Positions 6,690 to 14,588 of a stretch of DNA of 64,000 nt are shown here, piece by piece. Source of the stretch: Phenylobacterium sp. (lineage in GTDB: Bacteria > Pseudomonadota > Alphaproteobacteria > Caulobacterales > Caulobacteraceae); assembly GCA_017991675.1 (NCBI GenBank), contig JAGOQB010000002.1, positions 186,001 to 250,000 of the forward strand. Reading direction: 5' to 3'. Made by a program: the position numbers and the translations under genes. The notes under the pieces were generated by a model, which saw nothing but the letters and a program-made list of their open reading frames with translations, ran no database searches and was not told the origin of the DNA. Every line of letters starts with the position of its first letter. The first letter of the stretch is position 1.

Positions 6690-9386
6690 GTGCCGGATAG
6701 AGCTGCCAAGTCGCCGCCCTCGGAGCTGAGGGCCAGGGTTCGGGTTTTGGGCCGGGTGCTGGGGGACGTGATCAAATCCCAGGACGGCCAGACGCTGTTC
6801 GACCGCATCGAGGACATCCGGAAGACTTCCGTCGCCTTCCACCGCGAAGGCGGGGCGGCGAACGCCGTGCTGCTGGAAGAGCGGCTGCGCAGCCTGGACC
6901 TGCACGAGACGGTGCGCTTCGCCCACTCGTTCGCGTGCTTCCTGCAGATCACCAACATCGCCGAGGACTACGTCCAGCGCCGCAAGGCCGGCGATCGGCG
7001 CGTCGACACCCTGGCCGGCAGCCTGGCGGCGTTGGCCGAGGAAGGCGTCTCCACCGCGCAAGTCGCCAAGATGCTGCAGACCGCGTTTATCGCCCCGGTG
7101 ATCACCGCCCACCCGACCGAGGTGCGCCGCAAGAGCGTGCTGGACCGCACGAGGGCGATCACCGAGGCGTTGAGCGCGCTGGAGCAGGCCGGCGGCGAGA
7201 CCGCCCGCCACGAGCGCGAGATCGAGCTCTTGCGGGAAGTGGCGATCTTCTGGCGCACCCGGCTGCTGCGCGGCGTTCGCCTGGGCGTCATCGACGAGAT
7301 CGAGACCGCGGTCTCTTACTTCGAGCGCAGCTTCCTGGCCGAGCTGCCGCGGCTCTATGGGCGCTGGACGCGCCAGCTGGAGGCCCAGCTGCCGAGCTTC
7401 CTGCGCATCGGCTCGTGGGTCGGCGGCGACCGCGACGGCAACCCGTTCGTCACCGACGCCGTCCAGCGCCAGGCGTTCGCGCGCCAGTCGCAGGCCGCGC
7501 TGCTGAACTACCTGGAACGCATCCACGCCCTGGGCGCGGAGCTGTCGCTGTCCAGCACGCTGGCCCAGGTGACGCCGGCCCTGCAGGCGCTGGCCGACGC
7601 CTCCGGCGACACCTCGCCCCAACGCGGGGACGAGCCGTATCGGCGAGCGCTACGCGGCGTCTACGCCCGCCTGGCTGCGACCTATCCGATCCTGACCGGC
7701 GAGGCCCCGCCCCGCCCCTCGCCGCTGGCCGCCCAGCCCTACGCCAACGCCCAGGCGCTGAAGGCCGACCTGCAGACCATCCTCGACAGCCTGACCGCCA
7801 ACCACGGCGACACCTTCGCCATCGGCCCGCTGCCCGAGCTGATCCGGGCGGTGGACTGCTTCGGCTTCCACCTGGCGACCCTGGACCTGCGGCAGAACTC
7901 GGCGGTGCATGCGCGCACCATCGCCGAACTTATGGCGGTGGCCGGCGTCTGCCCCGACTATGAGGCGCTGGACGAGGAGGCGCGCCGGGCGCTGCTGCTG
8001 GCCGAGCTGAGCCACGGGCGGCTGCTCTATTCGCCCTTCGCCGAGTACAGCGAGGAGACAAACCGCGAGTATGCGGTGCTGGCCCAAGCGGCGCGTTCGC
8101 GCCAGCAGTACGGCCGCCAGGCGATCGTCGCCTACATCGTCTCCAACACCACCTCGGTCTCCGACCTGCTGGAGGTCTATGTCCTGCTGAAGGAGGTGGG
8201 GCTGTTCCATCCGGGCGAGAACCCGCGCACAGAGGTGTTCGCCGAGCCGCTGTTCGAGACCATCGGCGACCTGCGCGCCGCGCCGGACACGATGCGCGAG
8301 TACCTGTCGCTGCCGCTGATCAAGTCGCTGCTGGCCGAGGGCCGGCTGCAGGAAGTGATGATCGGCTATTCGGACTCCAACAAGGACGGCAGCTACCTGA
8401 CCTCGACCTGGGAACTGCACCAGGCCTCGCGGGCGCTGCTGGCCGCCACCGACGCCATGGGCCTGCGGCTGCAGCTGTTCCACGGCCGCGGCGGCACGGT
8501 CGGCCGCGGCGGCGGATCGAGCTACGAGGCGCTGCTGGCCCAGCCGGAAGGCACGGTGCGCGGCCGCATCCGCATCACCGAACAGGGCGAGGTCGTCGCC
8601 AACAAGTACGCCGACCCGCAGTTGGCCGACCAAAGCCTGGAGACCATCACCGCCGGGGTGGTGCTGGCCTCGCTGCGCAAGGCCTCGGCCGAGCGGCTGG
8701 GCGAGAAGCATGCGCCGGTGCTGGACAAGCTGTCCCAGGCCTCGATGGAGGCCTATCGCAGCCTAGTCTACGAAACCCCTGGATTCGTGGATTATTTCTA
8801 TGCCGCCACGCCGCTGACCGAGATCGTCGACCTGAACATCGGCAGCCGGCCTGCCTCGCGCCAGCCGACCCGCAGCATCGAGGGGCTGCGGGCGATCCCG
8901 TGGGTGTTCTCGTGGTCGCAGTCGCGGACCATGCTGCCTGGCTGGTACGGCTTCGGTTCGGCGATCGAGGCCTCCGGCGTTTCGCTGCGCGAACTGAACG
9001 AGCTGCACGAGGCCTGGCCGTTCTTCGCCACCACGCTCGCCAACATGGAGATGGTGCTGGCCAAGAGCGACATGCTGATCGCCCGCCGCTACGCCGGCCT
9101 AGTCGAGGACCAGGCCCTGGCGCAGACGATCTTCGGCCGGATCGAGGCCGAGTGGAACAAGACCGTCGAGGCGCTGCTGAGCATCAGCGGCCAAACCGCC
9201 CTGCTCGACCGCCACCCGGACCTGGCCGAGGCGCTGCGCACCCGCCTGCCCTATATCGACCCATTGAACCACCTGCAGATCGAGCTGATCCGCCGCCGCC
9301 GCGCCGGCGACAGCGACGAGGCCGTGCGCGAGGGCATCCACCTGACCATCAACGGGGTCGCCGCCGGGCTGCGTAACAGCGGATAG
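6690..9386 (+). CDS. ppc: Phosphoenolpyruvate carboxylase
   Basis: 898 residues, normal for bacterial PEPC. It carboxylates phosphoenolpyruvate with bicarbonate to oxaloacetate, feeding the TCA cycle. Diagnostic motifs in order: VITAHPTEVRRKSVL with the catalytic His at about 141; GSWVGGDRDGNPFV near 245; MIGYSDSNKDGSYLTSTWEL near 555; FHGRGGTVGRGGGSSYEA near 600; and the canonical C-terminus ending AAGLRNSG. The start is GTG at 6690. No strong Shine-Dalgarno sequence is visible, so the exact start is less sure than the identity. It stands alone on the plus strand. The malic enzyme at 57-60 kb would catalyse the opposing decarboxylating direction. Confidence 0.96.
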   Translation: MPDRAAKSPPSELRARVRVLGRVLGDVIKSQDGQTLFDRIEDIRKTSVAFHREGGAANAVLLEERLRSLDLHETVRFAHSFACFLQITNIAEDYVQRRKAGDRRVDTLAGSLAALAEEGVSTAQVAKMLQTAFIAPVITAHPTEVRRKSVLDRTRAITEALSALEQAGGETARHEREIELLREVAIFWRTRLLRGVRLGVIDEIETAVSYFERSFLAELPRLYGRWTRQLEAQLPSFLRIGSWVGGDRDGNPFVTDAVQRQAFARQSQAALLNYLERIHALGAELSLSSTLAQVTPALQALADASGDTSPQRGDEPYRRALRGVYARLAATYPILTGEAPPRPSPLAAQPYANAQALKADLQTILDSLTANHGDTFAIGPLPELIRAVDCFGFHLATLDLRQNSAVHARTIAELMAVAGVCPDYEALDEEARRALLLAELSHGRLLYSPFAEYSEETNREYAVLAQAARSRQQYGRQAIVAYIVSNTTSVSDLLEVYVLLKEVGLFHPGENPRTEVFAEPLFETIGDLRAAPDTMREYLSLPLIKSLLAEGRLQEVMIGYSDSNKDGSYLTSTWELHQASRALLAATDAMGLRLQLFHGRGGTVGRGGGSSYEALLAQPEGTVRGRIRITEQGEVVANKYADPQLADQSLETITAGVVLASLRKASAERLGEKHAPVLDKLSQASMEAYRSLVYETPGFVDYFYAATPLTEIVDLNIGSRPASRQPTRSIEGLRAIPWVFSWSQSRTMLPGWYGFGSAIEASGVSLRELNELHEAWPFFATTLANMEMVLAKSDMLIARRYAGLVEDQALAQTIFGRIEAEWNKTVEALLSISGQTALLDRHPDLAEALRTRLPYIDPLNHLQIELIRRRRAGDSDEAVREGIHLTINGVAAGLRNSG

Positions 9387-9468
9387 GCGGGTGACCCGGC
9401 CGGCGGCGGCGCCTATGGTCTGATCCAGGCCGCAGCGCATCTGCGGCCGCCAGGCCGAGGGGGTGCCC

Positions 9469-9882
9469 GTGTTCGACGATCTTCCCGATATTCTGCTGCG
9501 CCACCGCCGGGCCGTCGGGCTGGTCGCCATCGCCATCGCGGCGCTGACCTGGGCGGTCGACTGGGCGGGTCTGGTCTATCACTGCCCGTTCTGCCGCAGT
9601 CAGCGTACGGTGATCGGCCTGCTCGGACTGCTGATCATGCTGCCCAATCCCGGCCACTGGCTGGTCAGGTATCTGTCGGCGGTGCTTTCGGTCTTCGGCC
9701 TGTCGGTCGGCGCGACCCAGCATTTTCGCGGCTGGGCGAAGATCATGTCCGGCAAGTTCACCTGGGGCGAGCACTGGTATCTCAACAGCTGGATGCTGTC
9801 GGGCTTTGCCATCCTGATCATCACCGCCCTGGTGCTGCTGCTCTGGCGCTGGCGCAGCCCGGGGGCGACCTCCGGCGGCTGA
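9469..9882 (+). CDS. DsbB-like disulfide bond formation membrane protein
   Basis: About 137 residues with four hydrophobic segments. YHCPFCRSQRTVIGLLGLL (near residues 38-56) matches the DsbB first-loop signature CPxCxxxR, where the cysteine pair passes electrons to quinone. The rest has no other cysteine, so the second periplasmic pair of classical DsbB, which contacts DsbA, is absent. Function as a quinone-linked thiol oxidase is therefore an inference from the one motif. GTG codons occur at 9463 and 9469; GAGGGGG ends at 9463, so 9469 has the better spacing. It follows ppc by about 80 bases and may be co-transcribed with it. Confidence 0.62.
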   Translation: MFDDLPDILLRHRRAVGLVAIAIAALTWAVDWAGLVYHCPFCRSQRTVIGLLGLLIMLPNPGHWLVRYLSAVLSVFGLSVGATQHFRGWAKIMSGKFTWGEHWYLNSWMLSGFAILIITALVLLLWRWRSPGATSGG

Positions 9883-9962
9883 GCGTCGAAAAATGTGCGC
9901 GGCTGTCGGATCGAACGCCGCGCGAACGTCCTTTGGTCTGCACAACCCAAAGGAGGAAGCTC

Positions 9963-10316
9963 ATGCCCTATGTCGACGGTTTCGTGCTCGCCGTGCCCAA
10001 GGCCAACCTCGAGGCCTACAAGGACATGGCCCGCAACGCCGGCGCCGTGTGGAAGGACCACGGGGCGCTGGCCTATGTCGAATGCATCGGCGACGACACC
10101 CCCTATGGCGAGGTGACCTCGTTCCCGCGGGCGGTCCAGGCCAAGGACGACGAGGTCGTGGTGTTCTCGTGGATCGTCTATGCGTCCCGCGCCCAGCGCG
10201 ACGAGATCAACGCCAAGGTCATGGCCGATCCGCGCCTCGATATGGACCCCGCCAAGATGCCGTTCGACGGACAGCGGATGATTTTCGGCGGCTTCGAGAG
10301 CTTCATCCAGCTCTGA
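9963..10316 (+). CDS. DUF1428 family protein
   Basis: 117 residues beginning MPYVDGFVLAVPKANLEAYK, a characteristic DUF1428 opening, with VVFSWIVYASRAQRDEINA in the middle and DGQRMIFGGFESF at the end. It is a small alpha-beta barrel (dimeric ferredoxin-like) protein of unknown biochemical role. The ribosome-binding site AAAGGAGGAAGC before the ATG at 9963 is very strong, suggesting good expression. GGCGGC/GCCGCC (10324-10329/10336-10341) forms a small hairpin after the stop with no T-run. Confidence 0.88.
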   Translation: MPYVDGFVLAVPKANLEAYKDMARNAGAVWKDHGALAYVECIGDDTPYGEVTSFPRAVQAKDDEVVVFSWIVYASRAQRDEINAKVMADPRLDMDPAKMPFDGQRMIFGGFESFIQL

Positions 10317-10465
10317 CTGCCCCGGCGGCGCCCGTGCCGCCAAGGCCCGGACGTTACATTCGTTTACGTTATTTTTCAATTACTTGTTAGCCACGCCACA
10401 TAGATCTGCGCCATATCCGCGCCGATGAAGGCCGCTGCCCGGCGGCTTGTCAGGACGTGACGCAG

Positions 10466-10714
10466 ATGTGGAAGCACTTGCCGGCGACGCTGGCCTTCGC
10501 CGCCGCCATGGCGGCCACCGCCGGTCCGGCCGCCGGCGGGCAGGACGCCGCGGCGGCCGCCCGTGCGGCCGAGGTGTCGGTCATCTGGACAGCCATGATC
10601 CTGGGCTTTGTGAGCGCGGGCGCCCTGCTCCGCCACGACCGCCGGGCGCGGCGCGTGCAGGCGCCAGAGCAATTTCCGATCTTATTGGATCGGAAATTGC
10701 TCAAGGTTCTTTGA
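10466..10714 (+). CDS. Small secreted protein with degenerate PEP-CTERM-like tail
   Basis: About 82 residues, not recognised as any named family. The N-terminus (MWKHLPATLAFAAAMAATAG) looks like a signal peptide. The only other feature is IWTAMILGFVSAGALLRHDR, a hydrophobic helix then arginines. It aligns by eye with the sorting tail WAMMIIGFGGVG...RSSRR of the two PEP-CTERM proteins in this window, but lacks PEP. The last 17 codons run into an inverted repeat (10667 onward), so the native C-terminus may have been overwritten by repeat insertion. ATG at 10466 has AGGA ten bases upstream; GTG at 10457 is too close to it. Coding status is only moderately supported. Confidence 0.4.
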   Translation: MWKHLPATLAFAAAMAATAGPAAGGQDAAAAARAAEVSVIWTAMILGFVSAGALLRHDRRARRVQAPEQFPILLDRKLLKVL

Positions 10715-10766
10715 ATTTGGAGCATTTTCTTCGCCGAACCGGAATCCACTTCGGCGGAAAATGCTC
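10667..10766. repeat. REP-like double palindrome
   Basis: Two adjacent hairpins. GAGCAATTTCCGATC (10667-10681) pairs over 15 bases with 10688-10702 around a TTATTG loop. A second arm, GAGCATTTTCTTCGCCGAA (10720-10738), pairs with 10750-10766 apart from two extra bases. The second unit, with GAGCATTTTC, CCGG...TCCACTTCG and GAAAATGCTC, resembles a dispersed palindromic repeat I recall from many alphaproteobacterial genomes; that resemblance is from memory. It overlaps the 3' end of the small gene before it. Confidence 0.7.
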
Positions 10767-10813
10767 TAGCGGCCTGATCCACGCGCCAGGCGACCCGCCA
10801 AGGTTCCAGGGGC

Positions 10814-10898
10814 GAGGCCTTTCGAGGCCTCCTCCGGGGGCGGCGGGGAGTCGCGGGAACCCGCTTGCCGGGTTCGCCCAGCCCCCCCGCGGCTCCCC
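10814..10898. other. GC-rich folded intergenic segment
   Basis: The gap between the repeat and the next gene (10767-11053) has no supported gene. It contains GAGGCC-tttcga-GGCCTC (10814-10831). It also holds a long composite hairpin in which GGGGAGTCGCGG (10845-10856) pairs with 10887-10898 (12 pairs, one G-U) around an inner GAACCCG/CGGGTTC stem (10857-10863/10869-10875). This could be an RNA or a second dispersed repeat; I cannot tell which. Confidence 0.45.
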
Positions 10899-10961
10899 GG
10901 ACCCCGCTCGGCCGGCCTCATGGCCCTGCGGCCGAAGCATCGGATCACTGACGTTTGTAGA

Positions 10962-11025
10962 TTGCGGGTTTGCACCGACGGCGAAAGCGGTGCAGCCTGC
11001 TCGACGGACCCGCAAGAAGGTCCGT
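10962..11025 (+). promoter_or_regulatory. Leader with alternative hairpins before a small secreted protein
   Basis: TTGCGGGT (10962-10969) can pair with ACCCGCAA (11008-11015), enclosing a TGCACCG/CGGTGCA stem (10971-10977/10988-10994). Alternatively ACGGACC (11004-11010) pairs with GGTCCGT (11019-11025). The two cannot form fully together because they share 11008-11010. The segment ends 17 bases before the Shine-Dalgarno of the gene at 11054, a layout suited to leader control. No known riboswitch class is recognised. Confidence 0.4.
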
Positions 11026-11053
11026 GACTAGACGATACATGGGAGGAAGGCGC

Positions 11054-11308
11054 GTGAGACTCGTCGCCTTGATCGCCGCCGCCGGCCTGCTGGCCGCCGG
11101 AACGGCGTCCGCGCAGAGCGGACAGGTGCGTAACGACGCCAAGTCGAGCGGCTTGCTGATGGCCGCCACCTATAAGACCACGCCTGCCCGCACCGCCAAC
11201 GACAACACCGTCAGGTTTACGGCCAAGCCCGTCGCGGCCAGCGCCGTCAAACCGCAGGTGTACATCTACAAGGCTCCGATGGCCGTAAAGCCGTTGAAGA
11301 CCTGGTAG
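11054..11308 (+). CDS. Small secreted hypothetical protein
   Basis: 84 residues. The signal peptide (MRLVALIAAAGLLAAGTASA, then Q) has a clear AxA cleavage site. The mature part, about 64 residues, is rich in T, A, K and N and ends AVKPLKTW. No domain is recognised and there is no cysteine. I start it at GTG 11054, which has a near-perfect GGAGGAAGG (11042-11050) at proper spacing; the frame stays open upstream with ATG at 11039, but that would overlap the binding site. The strong translation signal and the folded leader suggest regulated, possibly high expression in the periplasm. Confidence 0.65.
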   Translation: MRLVALIAAAGLLAAGTASAQSGQVRNDAKSSGLLMAATYKTTPARTANDNTVRFTAKPVAASAVKPQVYIYKAPMAVKPLKTW

Positions 11309-11381
11309 ACGGAATGACCCAGCGCGAGGTCATCCCCCGGACCTGAGATCCGGGAGAAGCCTCGGCGCATCGACGCTCGGA

Positions 11382-11777
11382 TCAGGCCGCCTGCATACGG
11401 GCGTAAAAGTCCGTTTGCTGGGCGCCGTTGATGTAGACGTCCTTGCGAAGCACCTCGCCCGCCTCGTTGACGTCGACCACGTCCAGCATGTCGACGCTGG
11501 CGCTTCCGCCGCCGGGCAGCGGCATGACCAGCGCCCATTCGAAGACCCAGTGACGCGCGCCGAAGATCGTGCGCCGCATCTCGAAGCCGAAGCCCGGCAA
11601 CTTGCGGAAGAGCTCGGCGAAGTCCGCCTCCAGCGCCGCGCGGCCATGCACGCGGGCCGATCCGTCATGCAGGATGAAGCTGGAATCCTCGGAATGCAGC
11701 GATGCGATACGGGCCGCATCCTTGGCCTCCCACGCAGCGTGGTAGCGCGCGAACAGGGCCTGGGTGTCGATAGCCAT
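11382..11777 (-). CDS. SnoaL/NTF2-like protein (ketosteroid isomerase fold)
   Basis: 131 residues: MAIDTQALFARYHAAWEAKD, then IASLHSEDSSFILHDGSARVHGRAAL, then a hydrophobic strand region and VDVNEAGEVLRKDVYING. This is the usual SnoaL-like order of helices and strands. Such proteins bind or isomerise small polyketide- or steroid-like ligands; the substrate is unknown. ATG at 11777 follows GGAGGA; the frame continues upstream into the TetR region without a better start. It lies downstream of a TetR gene on the same strand with a palindrome between them, so it is the probable regulated target. Confidence 0.75.
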   Translation of the reverse strand: MAIDTQALFARYHAAWEAKDAARIASLHSEDSSFILHDGSARVHGRAALEADFAELFRKLPGFGFEMRRTIFGARHWVFEWALVMPLPGGGSASVDMLDVVDVNEAGEVLRKDVYINGAQQTDFYARMQAA

Positions 11778-11796
11778 GACGTGTCCTCCATTGATT

Positions 11797-11836
11797 TGCA
11801 TACTTACAGTCTGTTTTTGCAGACCCAGAGTATGCA
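11797..11836. promoter_or_regulatory. Candidate operator between TetR gene and SnoaL-like gene
   Basis: TGCATAC (11797-11803) is an exact inverted match of GTATGCA (11830-11836). Between them lie ACAGTCTG and GCAGACC, a second imperfect dyad. It sits about 20 bases before the start codon of the SnoaL-like gene, where a repressor would block transcription. Confidence 0.45.
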
Positions 11837-11853
11837 AGTCAAGGACGGCCGGC

Positions 11854-12450
11854 TCAGTTCGGCCGCAGTCCCCGCAGCAGGCGCGAGAGCGCCGCGCCGT
11901 AGTCGGCGGCCGTGAGCCCCTCGCCATCCGCCCCGCCGAGCGCCCCGCCGACCGCCAAGGCCGCCTCCATGACCGCGCCCAGGATCAGCCGGCTCGCCGC
12001 ATCGACCTGCGCCGCCGACGCCTGCGGTCCCATCAGCCGCGCGGCGCCGGCCCGCACCATGGCGGCGAAGTGCGCATCGTCGATCTGCCGCCAGCGTCGC
12101 CAGCCCAGCACCACCGGACCGTCGATCAGCAGTATCCGCCGCACGCCCGGCTGGTTGGCGGCGGCGAGATAGGCGCCGATGGCCGCGGCCATCGGGTCCT
12201 CGCCCTCGCCCGGCGTCGGCGGACGGGCGGCGACCTGGGCGGCGATCTCGGCCTGGATGAGGTCGACCAGCTGGTCGAAGATCACCTGCTTGGTGGCGAA
12301 GTGGTGATAGAAGGCGCCCTTGGTGACGCCGGCGGCTGCGGCGATGTCGTCGACGCTGACCGCGTCGTAGCCCTCGGCGCGGAACAGGTCGCGCGCCGCC
12401 GCCAGGATCGCCGCGCTGGTCGCCGCCCGTCGTTCCGCCTGCCGCGCCAT
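11854..12450 (-). CDS. TetR/AcrR family transcriptional regulator
   Basis: About 198 residues. The helix-turn-helix domain covers residues 5-60: AAILAAARDLFRAEGYDAVS, then VDDIAAAAGVTKGAFYHHFATKQ. The rest is a helical ligand-binding domain with RRILLIDGPVVLGWRRWRQI, a stretch often seen in regulators of this subgroup. GGGGA lies before the second ATG (12450), giving MARQAERRAA; ATG at 12462 lacks a binding site. It probably represses the downstream SnoaL-like gene through the 11797-11836 palindrome, and perhaps itself. The ligand is unknown. Confidence 0.87.
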   Translation of the reverse strand: MARQAERRAATSAAILAAARDLFRAEGYDAVSVDDIAAAAGVTKGAFYHHFATKQVIFDQLVDLIQAEIAAQVAARPPTPGEGEDPMAAAIGAYLAAANQPGVRRILLIDGPVVLGWRRWRQIDDAHFAAMVRAGAARLMGPQASAAQVDAASRLILGAVMEAALAVGGALGGADGEGLTAADYGAALSRLLRGLRPN

Positions 12451-12620
12451 CGCTGTCCCCATCGCCCGCGACGCACGCCGCCGCCGGTCGGGGCGAACCT
12501 AGCCGCGCCGCGCCGCCGCCGTCGAGCCGGGCCGGCGCGCCCGCCTCCGGATTCTGCATGACTTGACCGCTCGGCCCCGACAGGCGTCGAGTAGGCGCGA
12601 CCATAAGCTGCGAGGGGCTC

Positions 12621-13949
12621 ATGCTCGGGTGGCGATCGAAACGCTTCGGCCTGGCGCTCGTCATGGCCGCGAGCCTCGCCGGCGCGGGCCTGACCGGGTG
12701 CGCCACGTCGAATCCGCTGTCGATCGACCTGATGCCGGCGCCGGAAGCGTTCGACGACGGCGCGATGAACCCGCTGCCGCAGCACAATCCCATCGCCGAC
12801 CTGCCCTATGGCGGCATGCTCTACGCGACCGACCGGGCGCCCGTGGCGGCGGGCGAGGACGGTCACTATTCGAGCCTGCGCGGCCAGGTGCTGCGGCTGG
12901 GCGCCGCCAAGGTGGCGGTCGGCGAGACCAACATCACCTGGGAAGAGGCGCGCCGGATCTCGCTCTTGAAGAACCGGCCCGGCAGCTATCCGCTGAAGGT
13001 GACCGGCGTGGTCGAGTTCGGGCCCCTGGACACCACCCTGACGCCGCTGGTCGATCCGGGGCCGGCGCCGGCGGACCCGAAGGCCGCGGGCCGGACCTTC
13101 GCCGGGGCGATCGACGCCAAACTAAGCGGGGCCGCGGAGAAGGACGTCTACATCTATGTCCACGGCTACAAGGTCGGATTCGAGAACCCGATCCTGGTCG
13201 GCTCCGAGCTCTGGCACTTCCTGGGCTACAAGGGCGTCTTCATCGCCTATTCGTGGCCTGCGACGCCCAAGGCCAGCGCCTATATCGGCGACAGCGACAC
13301 CGCCGCCGGCATGGCCCGAAACCTCCGCGAGCTGGTCGCCTTCATCGAGGCGAACACCCAGGCCGAGCGCATCCATATCATCGGCTACAGCGCCGGCACC
13401 CGCCTGGTCGCCCGCGCCGTCGAACAGATGGCGATGTTCAACCAGGGCGCGGGCGAGCGCCGCCTGGGGGCCAAGCTCGAGAACGTCATCCTGGTCGGCA
13501 GCGACATCGACCGTGCGGTCTTCGGCGCCTATCTGGCCGACGGGGTCGCGGACGTGCCGCGGCGCTGGACGATCTATGTCTCGGGCACCGACTCGGCGCT
13601 GCGTTTCTCGAGCCTGCTCGCGGGCCATGCGCGACTGGGCCGGATGTGGCGCAATCAGGAGCTCACCCCGCAGATCGCGAGCTATCTGAAGTCCCACGAG
13701 GGCCGGGTCGACATGGTGAACGTCACCGGCGTGGCGGGGGCGGAGACCGCCAACGGGCACGGCTACTTCCGCTCCAGCCCCTGGGTCAGCAGCGACGTCC
13801 TGATGACGCTGGCCTACAACCTGTCGCCGGAGGAACGGGGCCTGGTCCGCGACCCGGCCACGGGCCTGGCCCAGTTCCCGACCGACTATGTCGAGCGCAT
13901 GCGCAGCGTGCTGGCCGTCAAATACGCTCCGAAGCCGGGGGGGCCGTAG
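12621..13949 (+). CDS. Alpha/beta hydrolase lipoprotein, DUF900 family
   Basis: 442 residues. A lipoprotein signal with lipobox LTGC (cysteine at about residue 27) places it in the cell envelope. The DUF900 hydrolase domain shows PYGGMLYATDR early, DVYIYVHGYKVGFENP near residue 180 (oxyanion strand), and the nucleophile elbow IIGYSAGTRL near 255, with the serine in GYSAG. Later VILVGSDIDRAVFG and the His of ANGHGYFRSSPW probably give the acid and base. It should hydrolyse an ester or amide; the substrate is unknown. ATG follows GAGGGG closely. A TetR gene begins about 57 bases downstream on the same strand. Confidence 0.82.
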   Translation: MLGWRSKRFGLALVMAASLAGAGLTGCATSNPLSIDLMPAPEAFDDGAMNPLPQHNPIADLPYGGMLYATDRAPVAAGEDGHYSSLRGQVLRLGAAKVAVGETNITWEEARRISLLKNRPGSYPLKVTGVVEFGPLDTTLTPLVDPGPAPADPKAAGRTFAGAIDAKLSGAAEKDVYIYVHGYKVGFENPILVGSELWHFLGYKGVFIAYSWPATPKASAYIGDSDTAAGMARNLRELVAFIEANTQAERIHIIGYSAGTRLVARAVEQMAMFNQGAGERRLGAKLENVILVGSDIDRAVFGAYLADGVADVPRRWTIYVSGTDSALRFSSLLAGHARLGRMWRNQELTPQIASYLKSHEGRVDMVNVTGVAGAETANGHGYFRSSPWVSSDVLMTLAYNLSPEERGLVRDPATGLAQFPTDYVERMRSVLAVKYAPKPGGP

Positions 13950-13981
13950 GTCTTATCCAGCCGGCGACGCGCGTTGCAAAT

Positions 13982-13997
13982 TACCGTCCAGTTGGTA
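13982..13997. promoter_or_regulatory. Candidate TetR operator
   Basis: TACCGTCCAGTTGGTA carries inverted TACC/GGTA ends with a partly symmetric core. It lies ten bases before the ATG of the TetR gene at 14007, a typical autoregulatory position. TACCnn...nnGGTA-type sites are common for this family; binding is inferred. Confidence 0.45.
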
Positions 13998-14006
13998 TGT
14001 ATTCGC

Positions 14007-14588
14007 ATGACCCAACCGCGCCGACGCCAGCCCGAAGCCACCCGCGCCCAGATCATCGGCGCAGCGATGCGCACCCTGCAGGAGAGCGGCGCGGCCGGCT
14101 TCACGCTCGACGCCGTGGTCGCCCGGCTGCCGGTCAGCAAAGGCGCGCTGCTGCACCACTTCCCCAGCAAGGCCGAGCTGCTGCGGGCGCTGGTCGACGA
14201 GGCCGGCGAGCGGTTCGCCGGCGCGGTCGAGGCGCTGGCCGCCAAGGACCCGCATCCGGTGGGCCGCTACTCGCGCGCCTATCTGGCCGCCACGGTGCAG
14301 CTGACGATGAGCGAGGACGAGGTGCGCACCAGCAAGGTCGTGCTGATCGCCTGCCTGCTGGAGCCCGACCTCGCCGACCGCTGGCGGTGGTGGACCGACC
14401 AGATCACCCGCGACGAGCCGAACGACGCGGTCGGGGCCGACGACGCCCTGCTGCAGCGGCTGGTGGCGGACGGCCTGTGGCTGTCGGACGTATTCGGGGC
14501 CAAGGCCGTGCCGATGGAGCAGCGGCGCGTGATCGGCGCGCTGATGGGCGCCTCGCCGCTGCTGCAGGACGAGGCGACCGCGCCTTAG
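14007..14588 (+). CDS. TetR/AcrR family transcriptional regulator
   Basis: 193 residues from ATG 14007 (MTQPRRRQPEATRAQIIGAA). The HTH region is FTLDAVVARLPVSKGALLHHFPSKAEL, with LLHHF as the recognition-helix signature of a common proteobacterial subgroup. The C-terminal domain includes KVVLIACLLEPDLADRWRWW. The frame is open to 13974, but the putative operator would then lie inside the gene, which argues for 14007. The stop codon overlaps the stop of the convergent gene at 14585 by four bases (TTAG). Confidence 0.86.
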   Translation: MTQPRRRQPEATRAQIIGAAMRTLQESGAAGFTLDAVVARLPVSKGALLHHFPSKAELLRALVDEAGERFAGAVEALAAKDPHPVGRYSRAYLAATVQLTMSEDEVRTSKVVLIACLLEPDLADRWRWWTDQITRDEPNDAVGADDALLQRLVADGLWLSDVFGAKAVPMEQRRVIGALMGASPLLQDEATAP

